Shown here: positions 9,850 to 17,840 of the stretch, in pieces
Numbering within the stretch: the stretch's first letter is position 1
Layout: every line of letters begins with the position of its first letter
NCBI RefSeq assembly: GCF_021088345.1
Contig: NZ_CP088156.1
Coordinates: 6,873,001 to 6,937,000 of the forward strand
From: Bradyrhizobium ontarionense
GTDB taxonomy: Bacteria; Pseudomonadota; Alphaproteobacteria; Rhizobiales; Xanthobacteraceae
DNA: 64,000 bases
Direction: 5' to 3'
Made by a program: the position numbers and the translations under genes
The notes under the pieces: generated by a model
What the model saw: only the letters and a program-made list of their open reading frames with translations
Told to the model about the DNA's origin: nothing
Database searches by the model: none

Positions 9850-9933
9850 AGCGCTTCCGCGTTACTGCTGCCCTCCTTGGGCGTTTCCTCCCTAGACTTG
9901 GGCCGCTTGTCATACAAGCGGCCCTTTTTTTTT
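9850..9933 (+). ncRNA. mmgR: Candidate mmgR / suhB-family (alpha-r8) trans-acting small RNA
   Basis: The sequence contains TTTCCTCCCT at 9884-9893, the ten-base single-stranded core that I recall as the hallmark of the alphaproteobacterial mmgR/alpha-r8 family (Rfam suhB RNA). A strong intrinsic terminator follows directly. The element lies between a monophosphatase gene and an N-formylglutamate amidohydrolase gene, the context that gave the family its name. The core is an anti-Shine-Dalgarno sequence expected to pair with mRNA ribosome binding sites; in Sinorhizobium mmgR limits polyhydroxybutyrate storage. The 5' end is a guess from the family's length of roughly 75-80 nt. Confidence 0.65.
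9900..9933 (+). terminator. Intrinsic terminator of the small RNA
   Basis: Perfect 11-bp stem GGGCCGCTTGT / ACAAGCGGCCC (9900-9910 with 9914-9924), three-base loop, then nine T residues. Confidence 0.9.
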
Positions 9934-9997
9934 GCGCAGAGTGCGCGCGCTTCCCATGGCGGCGGCTCTCGAGGGTTCGAAGATCGCCGCGCCGGGT

Positions 9998-10882
9998 CTA
10001 TTCGGCCGCAGCCTGGAACGGGCCGAGGTCGCAGAGCGGCACCGTCGCGAGCACCTCGGCGAGAACGGCGAGATCGGAGGCGACCTGGGCGAAGCGCGGC
10101 CCGCGCTCGCGCCGGCGTTCGTCCATGTAGACCGCGCGATTGAGCTCGATCTGGATCGCATGCAGGCCACTCGCCGGATTGCCGTAGTGCTCGGTGATGA
10201 AGCCGCCGGCATAGGGCTTGTTGCGGCCTACCGAATAGCCGAGCCGGCCGAGCACGTCCTCGAACAGATCCGGCAGCAGAGGCGCGCAGCTCGTGCCGTA
10301 GCGGTCGCCGATCACCATGTCGGGCCGCCGCGGCTCGTCGCGGGACACCCCGACCGACGGCATCGAGTGGCAGTCGACCAGCACGACCGTGCCGAACTGC
10401 TGGTGCACGCGGTTGATCAGCCGGCGCAAGGCGCGATGATACGGCTTGTAGAGCGTTTCGATCCGGTGCAGCGCCTCATCCACGTTGAGCCGGTCGCGAT
10501 AGATCTCCTGGCCGTCGCCGACCACGCGCGGGATGGTGCCGAGGCCGCCGGCGACCCGCATCGAGCGGGTGTTGGCGAAGCTTGGCAGCCGGCCGGTGAA
10601 CATCCGCGGGTCGAGCTCGTAGGGCTCGCGATTGACGTCGACATAGCAGCGCGGGAAATGCACGCGCACCACCGGGAACCCGCGCGACAAGAGATCGGCG
10701 ATCAATTCGTCCATGAACGAATCTTCGGAGCGGCGCAGCGCCGGCAGATCGATTCGCGACGCGTTGAGGAACTCGTCCGGATAGACCGATCCCGAGTGCG
10801 GCGAATTGAAGATGATGGGCGCGCGCCACGTCGCGGGCTCCATGATCTCGAACGGCGGCAATTCGCCATCAAAGTCCGTCAT
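9998..10882 (-). CDS. N-formylglutamate amidohydrolase family protein
   Basis: 294 residues. Features of the family include IIFNSPHSGSVYP near residue 24, RSEDSFMDEL, VVRVHFPRCYVDVNREPYEL and VLVDCHSMPSVG, which carry the likely metal-ligand His, Asp and Glu residues. The reaction of the characterised member (HutG2) is hydrolysis of N-formyl-L-glutamate to formate and glutamate in histidine degradation. No hut genes are nearby, so the true substrate may differ. The order N-formylglutamate amidohydrolase next to cpdR is what I expect in many alphaproteobacteria, but the two genes are divergent here. Confidence 0.85.
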   Translation of the reverse strand: MTDFDGELPPFEIMEPATWRAPIIFNSPHSGSVYPDEFLNASRIDLPALRRSEDSFMDELIADLLSRGFPVVRVHFPRCYVDVNREPYELDPRMFTGRLPSFANTRSMRVAGGLGTIPRVVGDGQEIYRDRLNVDEALHRIETLYKPYHRALRRLINRVHQQFGTVVLVDCHSMPSVGVSRDEPRRPDMVIGDRYGTSCAPLLPDLFEDVLGRLGYSVGRNKPYAGGFITEHYGNPASGLHAIQIELNRAVYMDERRRERGPRFAQVASDLAVLAEVLATVPLCDLGPFQAAAE

Positions 10883-11225
10883 CTCTGGGCGCCGTCCCCT
10901 TGGTCACGTCCCTTGGTCGCGTCCGTCGATGCGCCGGTATCCTCCGGCCGATTCTCGCTGGACAGCGCAGCCATTGCTGTTGCCAACGCGCATCTTCGAT
11001 AATCCGAGCCGTTCTGCCAAGCGAAAAGCAATGAAAAAGTTCATGCTCTGTTTGGAACAACTCTGAGCTGGCTTCCGCGCCCGGCACGACAAACGCGATT
11101 CCAGCCCTGAAATTGCCTTGCCGATATCGGATCAAAAGGCGCAATCTTTCACCCGAAATTTACCGTCCGTCAGGCTTAGTGGCGGCAACGCTCCGCCTCT
11201 CACCCGGACCAGACCGCTCCCCGCC

Positions 11226-11585
11226 ATGCACAAGATCCTGCTCGCCGAAGACGACAACGACATGCGCCGCTTCCTGGTCAAGGCATTGGAAAATGCCGGG
11301 TTCCAGGTTTCGCCCCACGACAACGGCATGTCGGCCTACCAGCGGCTGCGCGAGGAGCCGTTCGAGATGCTGCTCACCGACATCGTGATGCCGGAGATGG
11401 ACGGCATCGAGCTGGCGCGCCGCGCCTCCGAGCTCGATCCGGACATCAAGATCATGTTCATCACCGGCTTCGCCGCGGTCGCCCTGAACTCCGATTCGGA
11501 GGCGCCCAAGAACGCCAAGGTGCTGTCCAAGCCGGTGCACCTCCGCGAGCTCGTCAGCGAAGTCAACAAGATGCTGGCGGCCTGA
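11226..11585 (+). CDS. cpdR: CpdR-type single-domain response regulator
   Basis: 119 residues, a receiver domain with no output domain. The acidic pocket is AEDDNDM (residues 8-10), the phosphoacceptor Asp lies in LLTDIVMPEMDG, and KVLSKPVHL holds the conserved Lys. The segment DPDIKIMFITGFAAVAL is characteristic of CpdR, which is dephosphorylated to bring ClpXP to the cell pole and to prime degradation of substrates such as PdeA and cell-cycle regulators; phosphorylation comes from CckA-ChpT. The ATG at 11226 is preferred to an earlier in-frame ATG because homology begins there (MHKILLAEDDNDM). Confidence 0.88.
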   Translation: MHKILLAEDDNDMRRFLVKALENAGFQVSPHDNGMSAYQRLREEPFEMLLTDIVMPEMDGIELARRASELDPDIKIMFITGFAAVALNSDSEAPKNAKVLSKPVHLRELVSEVNKMLAA

Positions 11586-11705
11586 GCCGCCGGGGGCAGA
11601 CGTCGCAGATCGGCGGATTATTCCCATTTTCGCCTGTTTGCGTCCTTGCCTGCCCGCGTGGGAGCCGATATAGGGACGCCCACCCGATCAGACCTTCTGG
11701 ATTTA

Positions 11706-11780
11706 GGGCACGTAGCTCAGCGGGAGAGCACTACCTTGACATGGTAGGGGTCACAGGTTCGATCCCTGTCGTGCCCACCA
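11706..11780 (+). tRNA. tRNA-Val(GAC)
   Basis: Complete cloverleaf: acceptor GGGCACG (11706-11712) pairs with CGTGCCC (11770-11776), D-arm GCTC...GAGC, anticodon arm CTACC-TTGACAT-GGTAG with anticodon GAC, T-arm ACAGG-TTCGATC-CCTGT, discriminator A and encoded CCA at 11778-11780. Confidence 0.95.
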
Positions 11781-12296
11781 TCGGCCGAAATGGCCGGTGA
11801 CCCAGCCTCGGTCCATCCTACGATCATTGAAACCTCTCCGACATTGACATCCGAACGAGCCGGCGGCTCGCCGCGGCGGGCGCGATACGTGCCGACAGGC
11901 GGGCGGTGACGAATCGCAGCGATCGCGAGGGAGGGCAGGGCAGTCCCGGCCATCCACGTCTTTGGCGGATTTGGAAAGAAAGGCGCGGATGTCCGGGCCT
12001 TCGCCGCGCCGAAGCGGCTCCGGCCGCGCAGCCAGGTCGAGCCCGGGCATGATGAGAAACCGATTGGCAGTCTTGCTCGTCGCGCGAGCTCGGGAGGTGA
12101 CTCCTGCGCCGGATATGACACCTGCACTGCGGTGCTCCGATCGTCGGCGTCGCGCGCTGGGCTGACGTGGCGTTGCGGACTTGGCGTTGCGGACTTGATC
12201 GGCAGACATGTGATTGGTGATTGGCAGACATGGGCTCGCTGTCTCGCGGCGCGCTGTCGCGTCCGAGCTGTGCTGATCGACCGCCCTCTCAACTGA
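11781..12296. other. Gene-free interval with a degenerate palindromic repeat
   Basis: No supported gene. At about 11945-12055 GTCCCGGCCATCCACGTCTT and GCCCGGGCATGATGAG resemble the arms of the intergenic repeat at 53641-53732, so this looks like an eroded copy. A 10-base phrase (TGGCGTTGCGGACTTG type) is directly repeated near 12169-12199. Open frames here are compositional. Confidence 0.45.
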
Positions 12297-12640
12297 GAGG
12301 GCACGGGGAATGCCGGGCGCTGGCCGCACCCATGGCCCGCCTGCGTAAAAAAATGCAGGCGGCAGGTACCACAGGTTCAGCCGAGAACACCCGGCATTCC
12401 CCGCGCGATGGTTTTGACGGCTGCTTCGCGTTCTCCCCGGTGCGCCGGGCTTGTTGGCCACCGTTGCCTGCGCGACGCGCGAGCGTCGACGCAAGCGTAA
12501 CACCAGCATCGGGGTGCCAGGACCACGCGACTTGACCGTGCGTATCAATGCTGTTCGTCGGCGCGGACAACCACGCTGCAACATCGACACGCCCACCGCA
12601 TCCCGCCTCGACGTTCGTGACGACCGCGAAGCGCCCCTCA
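12297..12640 (-). repeat. Long dispersed repeat, copy A (inverted relative to 63521-63852)
   Basis: Read on the minus strand this matches 63521-63852 along its length. Shared blocks include GCGTGGTCCTGGCACCCCGATGC-like sequence, CGCGCGGGGAATGCCGG, CGGCTGAACCTGTGGT, CTGCCGCCTGC, GCAGGCGGGCCATGGGTG and CCCGGCATTCCCCG. The end nearest 12300 is a nested palindrome: GGGGAATGCCGG pairs with CCGGCATTCCCC, and inside it GCCGCCTGC pairs with GCAGGCGG. Short frames within it recur in many genomes as spurious hypothetical proteins. No transposase is present. Confidence 0.75.
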
Positions 12641-12972
12641 GGTGAGACGGGACGAGATGAAGAAAATCACGATTTCTGTAAAAAAGAAACAAGAATCTTT
12701 GTGAGCGAGGCGGTGGCTCAGCGGATGTGTTTGAACCAGCGTACGAAATGAGTTTTTCGGCGCAGGCCTTGCGCGACTTCGGTCACCTTCTCCGTTGATA
12801 CTCAGAGGTCGTCTCGCAATCCAATTGATGCGAGCGATTTGCCTGTCGGCTCGGGCAGGATCCCTGTCCGTGGCAGCCCTGCTATTTCTCCTTCGGAGGG
12901 CGGGGGCCGGCCACTCCGTCGTCATGGCCAGAGCTGATCCGGCTGTCAACTCGCACGGACTCATGCACCGAG
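12641..12972. other. Gene-free interval
   Basis: About 330 bp between the repeat and the LanC-like stop. It starts with an AT-rich stretch (12656-12705). I see no gene, terminator or clear promoter. Confidence 0.35.
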
Positions 12973-14166
12973 TCAGAACACATCGATCGTCGGAAACCGA
13001 GGCTCGCCCGTGATGCAATCCCACAAGTAGATGGCAAGGCCGATGTCGCCGGTCCACAGCGAATAGCGGCCGCGGCCGGTCGTCATCTGAGCGCCGCGAA
13101 CTTGGACGATGGCGGTCATCGCGAATTGGCGCGCACGGTCGAGCCAGATCGGGTCCTTGGTGCGGCGATAGAGCTTGAGGAAGGCATAGCCGTTTCCGCC
13201 CGTGCCATGGCAGAGGTTCGAGCCTTTCGTCAGCGGTCCGGCGGACCAGGTGAAACGTCCACCGTCCAGCAGCATCGTATCGAAATCCGGCGTCGCGAAC
13301 GGCGCGTCGGCGAAGGTCGTCACCATGCCCGGCGCACCATGACAGTGCTGGCAGATGAAGAGCCGCTTCTCGCGCTTGCTCCTCGGGCCCCATGTCGTTC
13401 CGATGTCGTACCGCCAGGCATTCGCCTCCAGCGCCTTCGGCACGAAGTCGGCCACATGAGCCTGCTGCGCCGCCGACAGCCAATGCCATCCGAGCAATAA
13501 CGGGATGACGTTGCCGGCGAAGCCGTGAACGGGTCCGAGAAAGCGATCTTTGGCACCATAAAGATCCTGCGTCCAAAGCGGGCCTTGCGGCGTGTCCTCC
13601 ACCTCGGACAACAGCCGCGCGGCCTGTATTTCGAACAGGCTGCGCCAGCGCGCTTCCCCGGTCATCTCGGCCATGTGGACGGCCGCGATCATCGAGCCCG
13701 GCATGCCCCACATCAGCTCCCGGATCGGCAGCTCGTTGTTGGCTTCGGCACGTCGATAAATCAGCTCGGCGATGTCCGACGTCGGTGCGAGGCGCATGGC
13801 GAGGAGGGCCGCACCCATGTCGCCACGCAGCAGCGAGCCGTGCTTCTCGTAATCGGGCGGCGAGCTGGCCTCGTGGTCGACGACCGTGCGCTCGATCAGC
13901 TTTGGCAGCACCGGACGAAAGTCCTTTGCAACGCGGGTCGCACCGATGCGGTGCAAGTAGTCCAGTGCCCAGATGACTCCCGCCGCCCCCTTGTAGAAGC
14001 TGGGATCGCCGTCTTGCGTCCCGTCGTCGCTGGGGTGAGCCGGCCAGAAGGTATCGGGATCGAATTGGGCGACCGCATCGACCGCAATGTCGTCGATCGC
14101 GATCCGAGCGGCCGATTCCTCCCACGGGGTCTGGACCAGCGGCCGATGCCGTCCGAAGGTGATCAT
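12973..14166 (-). CDS. Stand-alone LanC-like protein (eukaryotic LanCL-type motifs)
   Basis: 397 residues from the ATG at 14164-14166 (MITFGRHRPLV) with GGGAG eight bases upstream; a GTG at 14190 would add eight residues. The fold is the LanC alpha/alpha toroid: GAAGVIWAL, GMPGSM, GFAGNV, GAPGMV and GTGGNGYAF mark successive inner-helix starts. The zinc site is complete: Cys275 in ICQHCHGAPG and Cys319-His320 in NLCHGTGGNGYAF. The CHGAPG and CHGxxGNxYAFL wording is closer to animal LANCL proteins and their bacterial relatives than to NisC. LanC enzymes join Cys to dehydrated Ser/Thr; LANCL proteins are reported to add glutathione to dehydroamino acids. There is no LanB/LanM dehydratase in the window, so peptide maturation is unproven. 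Confidence 0.82.
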   Translation of the reverse strand: MITFGRHRPLVQTPWEESAARIAIDDIAVDAVAQFDPDTFWPAHPSDDGTQDGDPSFYKGAAGVIWALDYLHRIGATRVAKDFRPVLPKLIERTVVDHEASSPPDYEKHGSLLRGDMGAALLAMRLAPTSDIAELIYRRAEANNELPIRELMWGMPGSMIAAVHMAEMTGEARWRSLFEIQAARLLSEVEDTPQGPLWTQDLYGAKDRFLGPVHGFAGNVIPLLLGWHWLSAAQQAHVADFVPKALEANAWRYDIGTTWGPRSKREKRLFICQHCHGAPGMVTTFADAPFATPDFDTMLLDGGRFTWSAGPLTKGSNLCHGTGGNGYAFLKLYRRTKDPIWLDRARQFAMTAIVQVRGAQMTTGRGRYSLWTGDIGLAIYLWDCITGEPRFPTIDVF

Positions 14167-14316
14167 CGCGTCGGGCTCCCGGGCGCTCACCGTCTGCCCT
14201 GCAGAGAGCAGGATCTTGCGCTTTCGAATGAAAGCTCACCCCGAGCCTATCTGGAAGCTCCTCGACCGCTCGCGCACATCCCGTCCACGTCGCTGTGACG
14301 GGTCATCGCGGCGTCG

Positions 14317-14338
14317 GTGTTACATAGTGTAACGCTAC
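14317..14338 (+). promoter_or_regulatory. 22-bp operator-like element, copy 1
   Basis: Contains the perfect palindrome GTTACA-TAG-TGTAAC (14320-14334) followed by GCTAC. It matches the element at 14776-14797 at 19 of 22 bases in the same orientation. It lies about 150 bp upstream of the LanC-like start. The form resembles a TetR-family operator. Confidence 0.55.
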
Positions 14339-14422
14339 GGGATGCGCTCAAAAAGTCAATAGCGGACGCGCCCTGAGGCCAACGGATTGTCCGGACTCGG
14401 TTGAGGAGGAGGGTGATCACCA

Positions 14423-14713
14423 ATGGCCCTGGTCGGGCGAAACGGCGAAGCCGTCGAAGCAAGACAAGAAGCTATTCGTTCACTGTTTCGATTTGTCAGG
14501 GCGAAGCGGAACGGAACAGCATGGCAAGCGACGTGCTCAGGGAGCAATCGACCTCGGATTTGCGGGATGAGCCCGCGCGGGCATCCATGCCTCCGTCAGG
14601 CGAGAAGGCCGGCAAAGCCTGTCGTCGAGCCGCAGCTTTCGGGAAACGTCCGCCTTCTGCGCACAACGGCACACGGCTTGATCTGCTGTTGCCCTCGACC
14701 CGTTCGCGAATGA
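14423..14713 (+). CDS. Possible small CDS, unrecognised
   Basis: A 96-codon frame whose ATG is preceded by GAGGAGGAGGG nine bases away, an unusually strong ribosome binding site. The first 35 residues (MALVGRNGEAVEARQEAIRS and on) look protein-like, but the rest is rich in Cys, Pro and Arg and looks compositional. It may be real only in its 5' part, frameshifted, or an accident. It lies between the two 22-bp elements, with no other gene between 14191 and 14892. Confidence 0.22.
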   Translation: MALVGRNGEAVEARQEAIRSLFRFVRAKRNGTAWQATCSGSNRPRICGMSPRGHPCLRQARRPAKPVVEPQLSGNVRLLRTTAHGLICCCPRPVRE

Positions 14714-14775
14714 GGCAAACCGGACTTTCAATGCCAAAGCAGTCCGCGTCTTGATCTTATCAGCGCAATTCGGTA

Positions 14776-14797
14776 GTGTTACAAATTGTAGCGCTAC
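14776..14797 (+). promoter_or_regulatory. 22-bp operator-like element, copy 2
   Basis: GTGTTACAAATTGTAGCGCTAC; 19 of 22 bases match the copy at 14317-14338. It overlaps a 12-bp perfect palindrome TGTAGCGCTACA (14787-14798). It lies about 95 bp upstream of the small secreted peptide gene. Confidence 0.55.
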
Positions 14798-14892
14798 AAA
14801 TGGCCGCGCGAGGCATCTCTGAGTCTGCCAAGTCTCGAAGTTGCTTCGTTAAATTCTACAACCTTAAATTGAGTATCGCTTCGGAGGAAGGC

Positions 14893-15066
14893 ATGAAGTC
14901 GATTTTCAAGGTCGCACTCGCGTTGTCACTCTTCACCTGTTCGATATCCGCGTACGCGCAGACGCCGCTCACCTCGAAGTTGGGCGCCAAAGTAACGAAG
15001 AAATCTCAGTTGCATGACGGCTGCCATAACGCCCATGCCAAGATGGTGGGGAGGCCTTGCCGCTAG
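14893..15066 (+). CDS. Small secreted cysteine-containing peptide
   Basis: 57 residues. The ATG follows GGAGGAAGGC, a good ribosome binding site. Residues 1-22 are a typical Sec signal peptide (MKSIFKVALALSLF to SISAYA), with cleavage likely after AYA. The mature part is about 35 residues: basic, with Ser and Thr in its first half (TPLTSKLGAKVTKKSQ) and Cys at 44 and 56 (HDGCHNAH and GRPCR). I do not recognise a family. An intrinsic terminator follows 22 bp after the stop, so the gene is a complete monocistronic unit. Confidence 0.6.
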   Translation: MKSIFKVALALSLFTCSISAYAQTPLTSKLGAKVTKKSQLHDGCHNAHAKMVGRPCR

Positions 15067-15088
15067 CACGGAGCCGTCAGTAGCGATG

Positions 15089-15116
15089 AGAGGCCGTCTC
15101 AATTGGCGGCCTCTTT
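15089..15116 (+). terminator. Intrinsic terminator after the small peptide gene
   Basis: AGAGGCCGTC (15089-15098) pairs with GGCGGCCTCT (15105-15114), ten pairs including one G-T, loop TCAATT, then a short T run. Confidence 0.7.
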
Positions 15117-15445
15117 CACTCGCGTGCCGTCTCTTGGCGCCTCCTCTCGGCACCTTGCGAAAGGTCTCTGCGATGCAAAGCTCTGTCGCGATTGCGGAGA
15201 ATGACCCAATGCGGCATCGGCCGCACGCCCGAAGGCTTTACTGACGACGGGGGATAAGTTCGCGTCCTTTGAGCAGGAGATCAAGTGAGCAAGAGATCAA
15301 GAGATCAAGTGAGCAAGAGATCAAGCAAGGCCGTTCGCATCGCTCGACGGGCTAGCCGCCTCTGTCATGTCAGTTCAAGCCGATGATGTCGCCGATGGGA
15401 CCACGACGGTTCTTTGGCCGGTGTTAACTTCGCCCGTCCCACCCC
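15117..15445. other. Gene-free interval with a short tandem repeat
   Basis: About 330 bp with no supported gene. It holds the 24-bp tandem repeat at 15277-15325. Confidence 0.4.
15277..15325. repeat. Tandem direct repeat, 24-bp period, two copies
   Basis: GAGATCAAGTGAGCAAGAGA then TCAAG occurs at 15277-15301 and again at 15301-15325, itself built from GAGATCAAG and GAGCAA phrases. Likely a replication-slippage product. Confidence 0.75.
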
Positions 15446-15964
15446 TTAACGAACGTCCGCCGCTCGACTGAAGTCGAGCGCCATGTGGGCTTCATCGTAA
15501 TATCGATCGCCGTACTTCGAGGCCTTCGGCTCCAGACCAAATTCCAGGAAACCGACGGTCTCATAGAGCCTCCGAGCCGGTCGATTGTCGCTGACGACGG
15601 TGAGCTGAACCAGCTCGACGCGCTCGCGGGCGACGGCCAGCAAGGCATCCACCAGCAGCCGCCCAACGCCGAGGTTTCGCGAGTCTGGTCGAACGTACAT
15701 GCCCCACAACCGCCCCTTGTGGGCCTTCTTCGGCCCCTGCTGGATGGAGAAGCCCACTATCCCGACAAGTTCGCCGTCTCGAAACGCGCCAATGACGTGC
15801 GCGTCTTCAAGCCGGTCCGCGAACCAAGCGAGATCCAGTTTGTCCTCCAGCTCGAAAGTGCTCCCAAACAATTCGGGGGTTGCCTTCAGGGCCTCCAGGC
15901 GAAGTGCTTTGAAAGATGCCGCATCGTCTGCCCCTAGCCGTCGGATCGTCGTATCAGCGCTCAT
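15446..15964 (-). CDS. GNAT-family N-acetyltransferase
   Basis: 172 residues. N-terminal IRRLGADDAASFKALRLEAL is the usual GNAT beginning, and the acetyl-CoA pyrophosphate-binding motif region reads LWGMYVRPDSRNLGVGRLLV, followed by LTVVSDNRPARRLYETVGF. The ATG has GAGGAG ten bases upstream. The substrate is unknown; GNAT proteins of this size acetylate small molecules or protein N-termini. It is a single gene with no obvious operon partner. Confidence 0.82.
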   Translation of the reverse strand: MSADTTIRRLGADDAASFKALRLEALKATPELFGSTFELEDKLDLAWFADRLEDAHVIGAFRDGELVGIVGFSIQQGPKKAHKGRLWGMYVRPDSRNLGVGRLLVDALLAVARERVELVQLTVVSDNRPARRLYETVGFLEFGLEPKASKYGDRYYDEAHMALDFSRAADVR

Positions 15965-16221
15965 GGCTGAGCTTCTCCTCGAAAAATCGTCTTCGTCCCG
16001 TTGTCCCCCGCTTGGACCCTGACAACGTCGGCTCCTTGATCTCTATCGGAAGCAAGTGGTTGGGGAACCCGAGGGCTGCTCTTGACCCGAGGCCGCCGAT
16101 TTCAACTCAGATCAGGGTAACTCGATGAATGTCGATCTCGACATCAAATGACGCCTCCGCGATATTCGATGCGAACGAGGGGAGCCTGGGCACGATACCC
16201 AAGCTGAGCAGGGAACGGGCG

Positions 16222-16683
16222 ATGCGCAATGCCTTTTCGATAGGTCGCCACATTAACGCACCTCGTTCGGCCGTTTATCAAGCGCTTCTCGATCCGCGCG
16301 CAATTACAAAATGGAAGGTGCCGAACGGCATGACTTGTGAAGTGCATGCGTTCGACGCCCGCGAAGGCGGCTCGTTCCGGATTTCACTCACATATGACGC
16401 GCCGACTGGGACCGGCAAGACGACCGCGCACACCGACACGTATCGCGGCCGCTTTGTGAAACTCGTCCCGAACCAGCAAGTTGTTGAGGTGGACGAGTTT
16501 GAGACGACGGATCCCGCGCTGCACGGCGAGATGACGATCACGATCACGCTCGCTGATGCAGACGGTGGTACCGAACTCCTCGCCACACATGACGGATTGC
16601 CACGCGGCGTATCGTCCTCCGACAACGAGACTGGCTGGCGGATGGCCCTGGACAAACTCGCCGCGCTCGTCGAGGCGCGATAA
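16222..16683 (+). CDS. SRPBCC (AHSA1/START-like) domain protein
   Basis: 153 residues from the ATG at 16222 (MRNAFSIGRHINAPRSAVYQ), where family homology begins; an upstream in-frame start would add 31 unrelated residues. Features of the fold are INAPRSAVYQALLDP, WKVPNGMTCEVHAFDAREGG, a central beta-strand TYRGRFVKLVPNQQVVEV and the C-terminal long helix ETGWRMALDKLAALVEA. Members bind hydrophobic ligands or act in stress responses; a specific role cannot be assigned. Confidence 0.78.
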   Translation: MRNAFSIGRHINAPRSAVYQALLDPRAITKWKVPNGMTCEVHAFDAREGGSFRISLTYDAPTGTGKTTAHTDTYRGRFVKLVPNQQVVEVDEFETTDPALHGEMTITITLADADGGTELLATHDGLPRGVSSSDNETGWRMALDKLAALVEAR

Positions 16684-16880
16684 ATCCAATTTCGGCTTAT
16701 GGCATCACGTCGGTTATTGCGGCGCAAAAGTGAGTCCGCTTATGGATGGAGACCTGAAGCAGGCGGTTGAACACCTTGAGGGCATAGCTGGCGTGCAGCG
16801 AATCCCAAGTTTCTATGGAGCGGGTGCGTGACAAACTGTTAGGACTCCCAAATGCACCGCTCACAAGGATGACAAAGTCA

Positions 16881-17780
16881 ATGACAGCCAAGCGCGTGGT
16901 ATTCACCGGGGGAACCGGCAAGGCCGGCAGGCATGTCCTGCCGCATCTCAAGGGCAAGGGCTATGCGTTGCTCAACGTCGACCTCAAGCCGTTCGACCAC
17001 CCCGGCATCAACACGCTGATCGCCGATCTGACGGATAGCGGCGAGGCCTTCAACGCCCTGACCACGCATTTCGGCTTCGGCGGCTTCAAGGCCGGCAGGC
17101 CGCCGCAGGCGCCGGACGCGGTCGTGCATTTTGCCGCGATCCCGCGGGTGCTGATTGAGCCCGACAACGAGACCTTTCGGGTCAACACCATGAGCACCTA
17201 CAACGTCATCGAGGCCGCGGCAAAGCTCGGGGTGCGCAAGATCGTGATCGCCTCCAGCGAGACCACCTATGGCGTCTGCTTTGCCGAAGGCGACAAGGAT
17301 TTCAAGAGCTTCCCGCTCGACGAGGACTACGACACCGACCCGATGGACTCCTATGGGCTGTCCAAGGTCGTGAACGAAAAGACCGCGCGCGCCTTTGCCA
17401 TGCGCTATGGCATCGACATCTATGCGCTGCGCATCGGCAACGTCATCGAGCCGCATGAATACGACATGTTTCCCGGCTTCATCGCCGATCCACCGTCGCG
17501 CAAGCGCAATGCGTGGTCCTATATCGATGCCCGCGACCTCGGCGAGATCGTGCACCTGGCGATCGAGAAGGACGGGCTCGGCTTTCAGGTCTTCAACGCC
17601 GTCAACGACACCGTCACCGCCACCATCCCGACGCGGGAGCTGCTGCGCCGCTATTGCCCCGATGTGCCGGTGACCCGCGAGCTCGGTGACGATGAGGCGC
17701 CGCTGTCGAACCGGAAGGCGCGCGAGGTGCTGGGGTTCAAGGAGGCGCACAACTGGCGGAAGTACGTCAGTGCGGGGTGA
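16881..17780 (+). CDS. NAD(P)-dependent epimerase/dehydratase (extended SDR)
   Basis: About 299 residues from the ATG at 16881 (MTAKRVVFTGGTGKAGRHVL), chosen because the nucleotide-binding GGTGKAG then sits at the normal distance from the N-terminus; an ATG 12 bases earlier is equally open. Catalytic residues are visible as SSETTYG (Ser/Thr) and DSYGLSKVVNEK (Tyr-x-x-x-Lys). The substrate is probably a nucleotide sugar or sugar acid; it lacks wording specific to GalE. It is followed by the low-GC AAA gene on the other strand. Confidence 0.82.
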   Translation: MTAKRVVFTGGTGKAGRHVLPHLKGKGYALLNVDLKPFDHPGINTLIADLTDSGEAFNALTTHFGFGGFKAGRPPQAPDAVVHFAAIPRVLIEPDNETFRVNTMSTYNVIEAAAKLGVRKIVIASSETTYGVCFAEGDKDFKSFPLDEDYDTDPMDSYGLSKVVNEKTARAFAMRYGIDIYALRIGNVIEPHEYDMFPGFIADPPSRKRNAWSYIDARDLGEIVHLAIEKDGLGFQVFNAVNDTVTATIPTRELLRRYCPDVPVTRELGDDEAPLSNRKAREVLGFKEAHNWRKYVSAG

Positions 17781-17840
17781 CAGATCTGCTCGCAATAGGT
17801 GCATCAACTCTTGGGTCGATAGCGTGCACTCGCGTGCGGT

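Noticed and set aside
9740..9933. 6S RNA or signal recognition particle RNA
   Set aside because: No long interrupted 6S helix with central bubble and no SRP Alu/S-domain tetraloop motif; the UUUCCUCCCU core and terminator fit mmgR/suhB better.
11706..12640. Genomic-island insertion at tRNA-Val
   Set aside because: A repeat lies next to the tRNA, but I find no integrase gene and no second copy of the tRNA 3' end in the window.
11751..12692. 313-residue minus-strand frame after tRNA-Val
   Set aside because: It runs through the tRNA 3' end and the dispersed repeat and has a Pro/Arg/Ser composition without family resemblance.
12973..15066. A complete lanthipeptide biosynthesis cluster
   Set aside because: There is a LanC-like protein and a small Cys peptide, but no LanB/LanM dehydratase, transporter or leader peptidase, and the peptide has a Sec signal. 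I report a possible link only.
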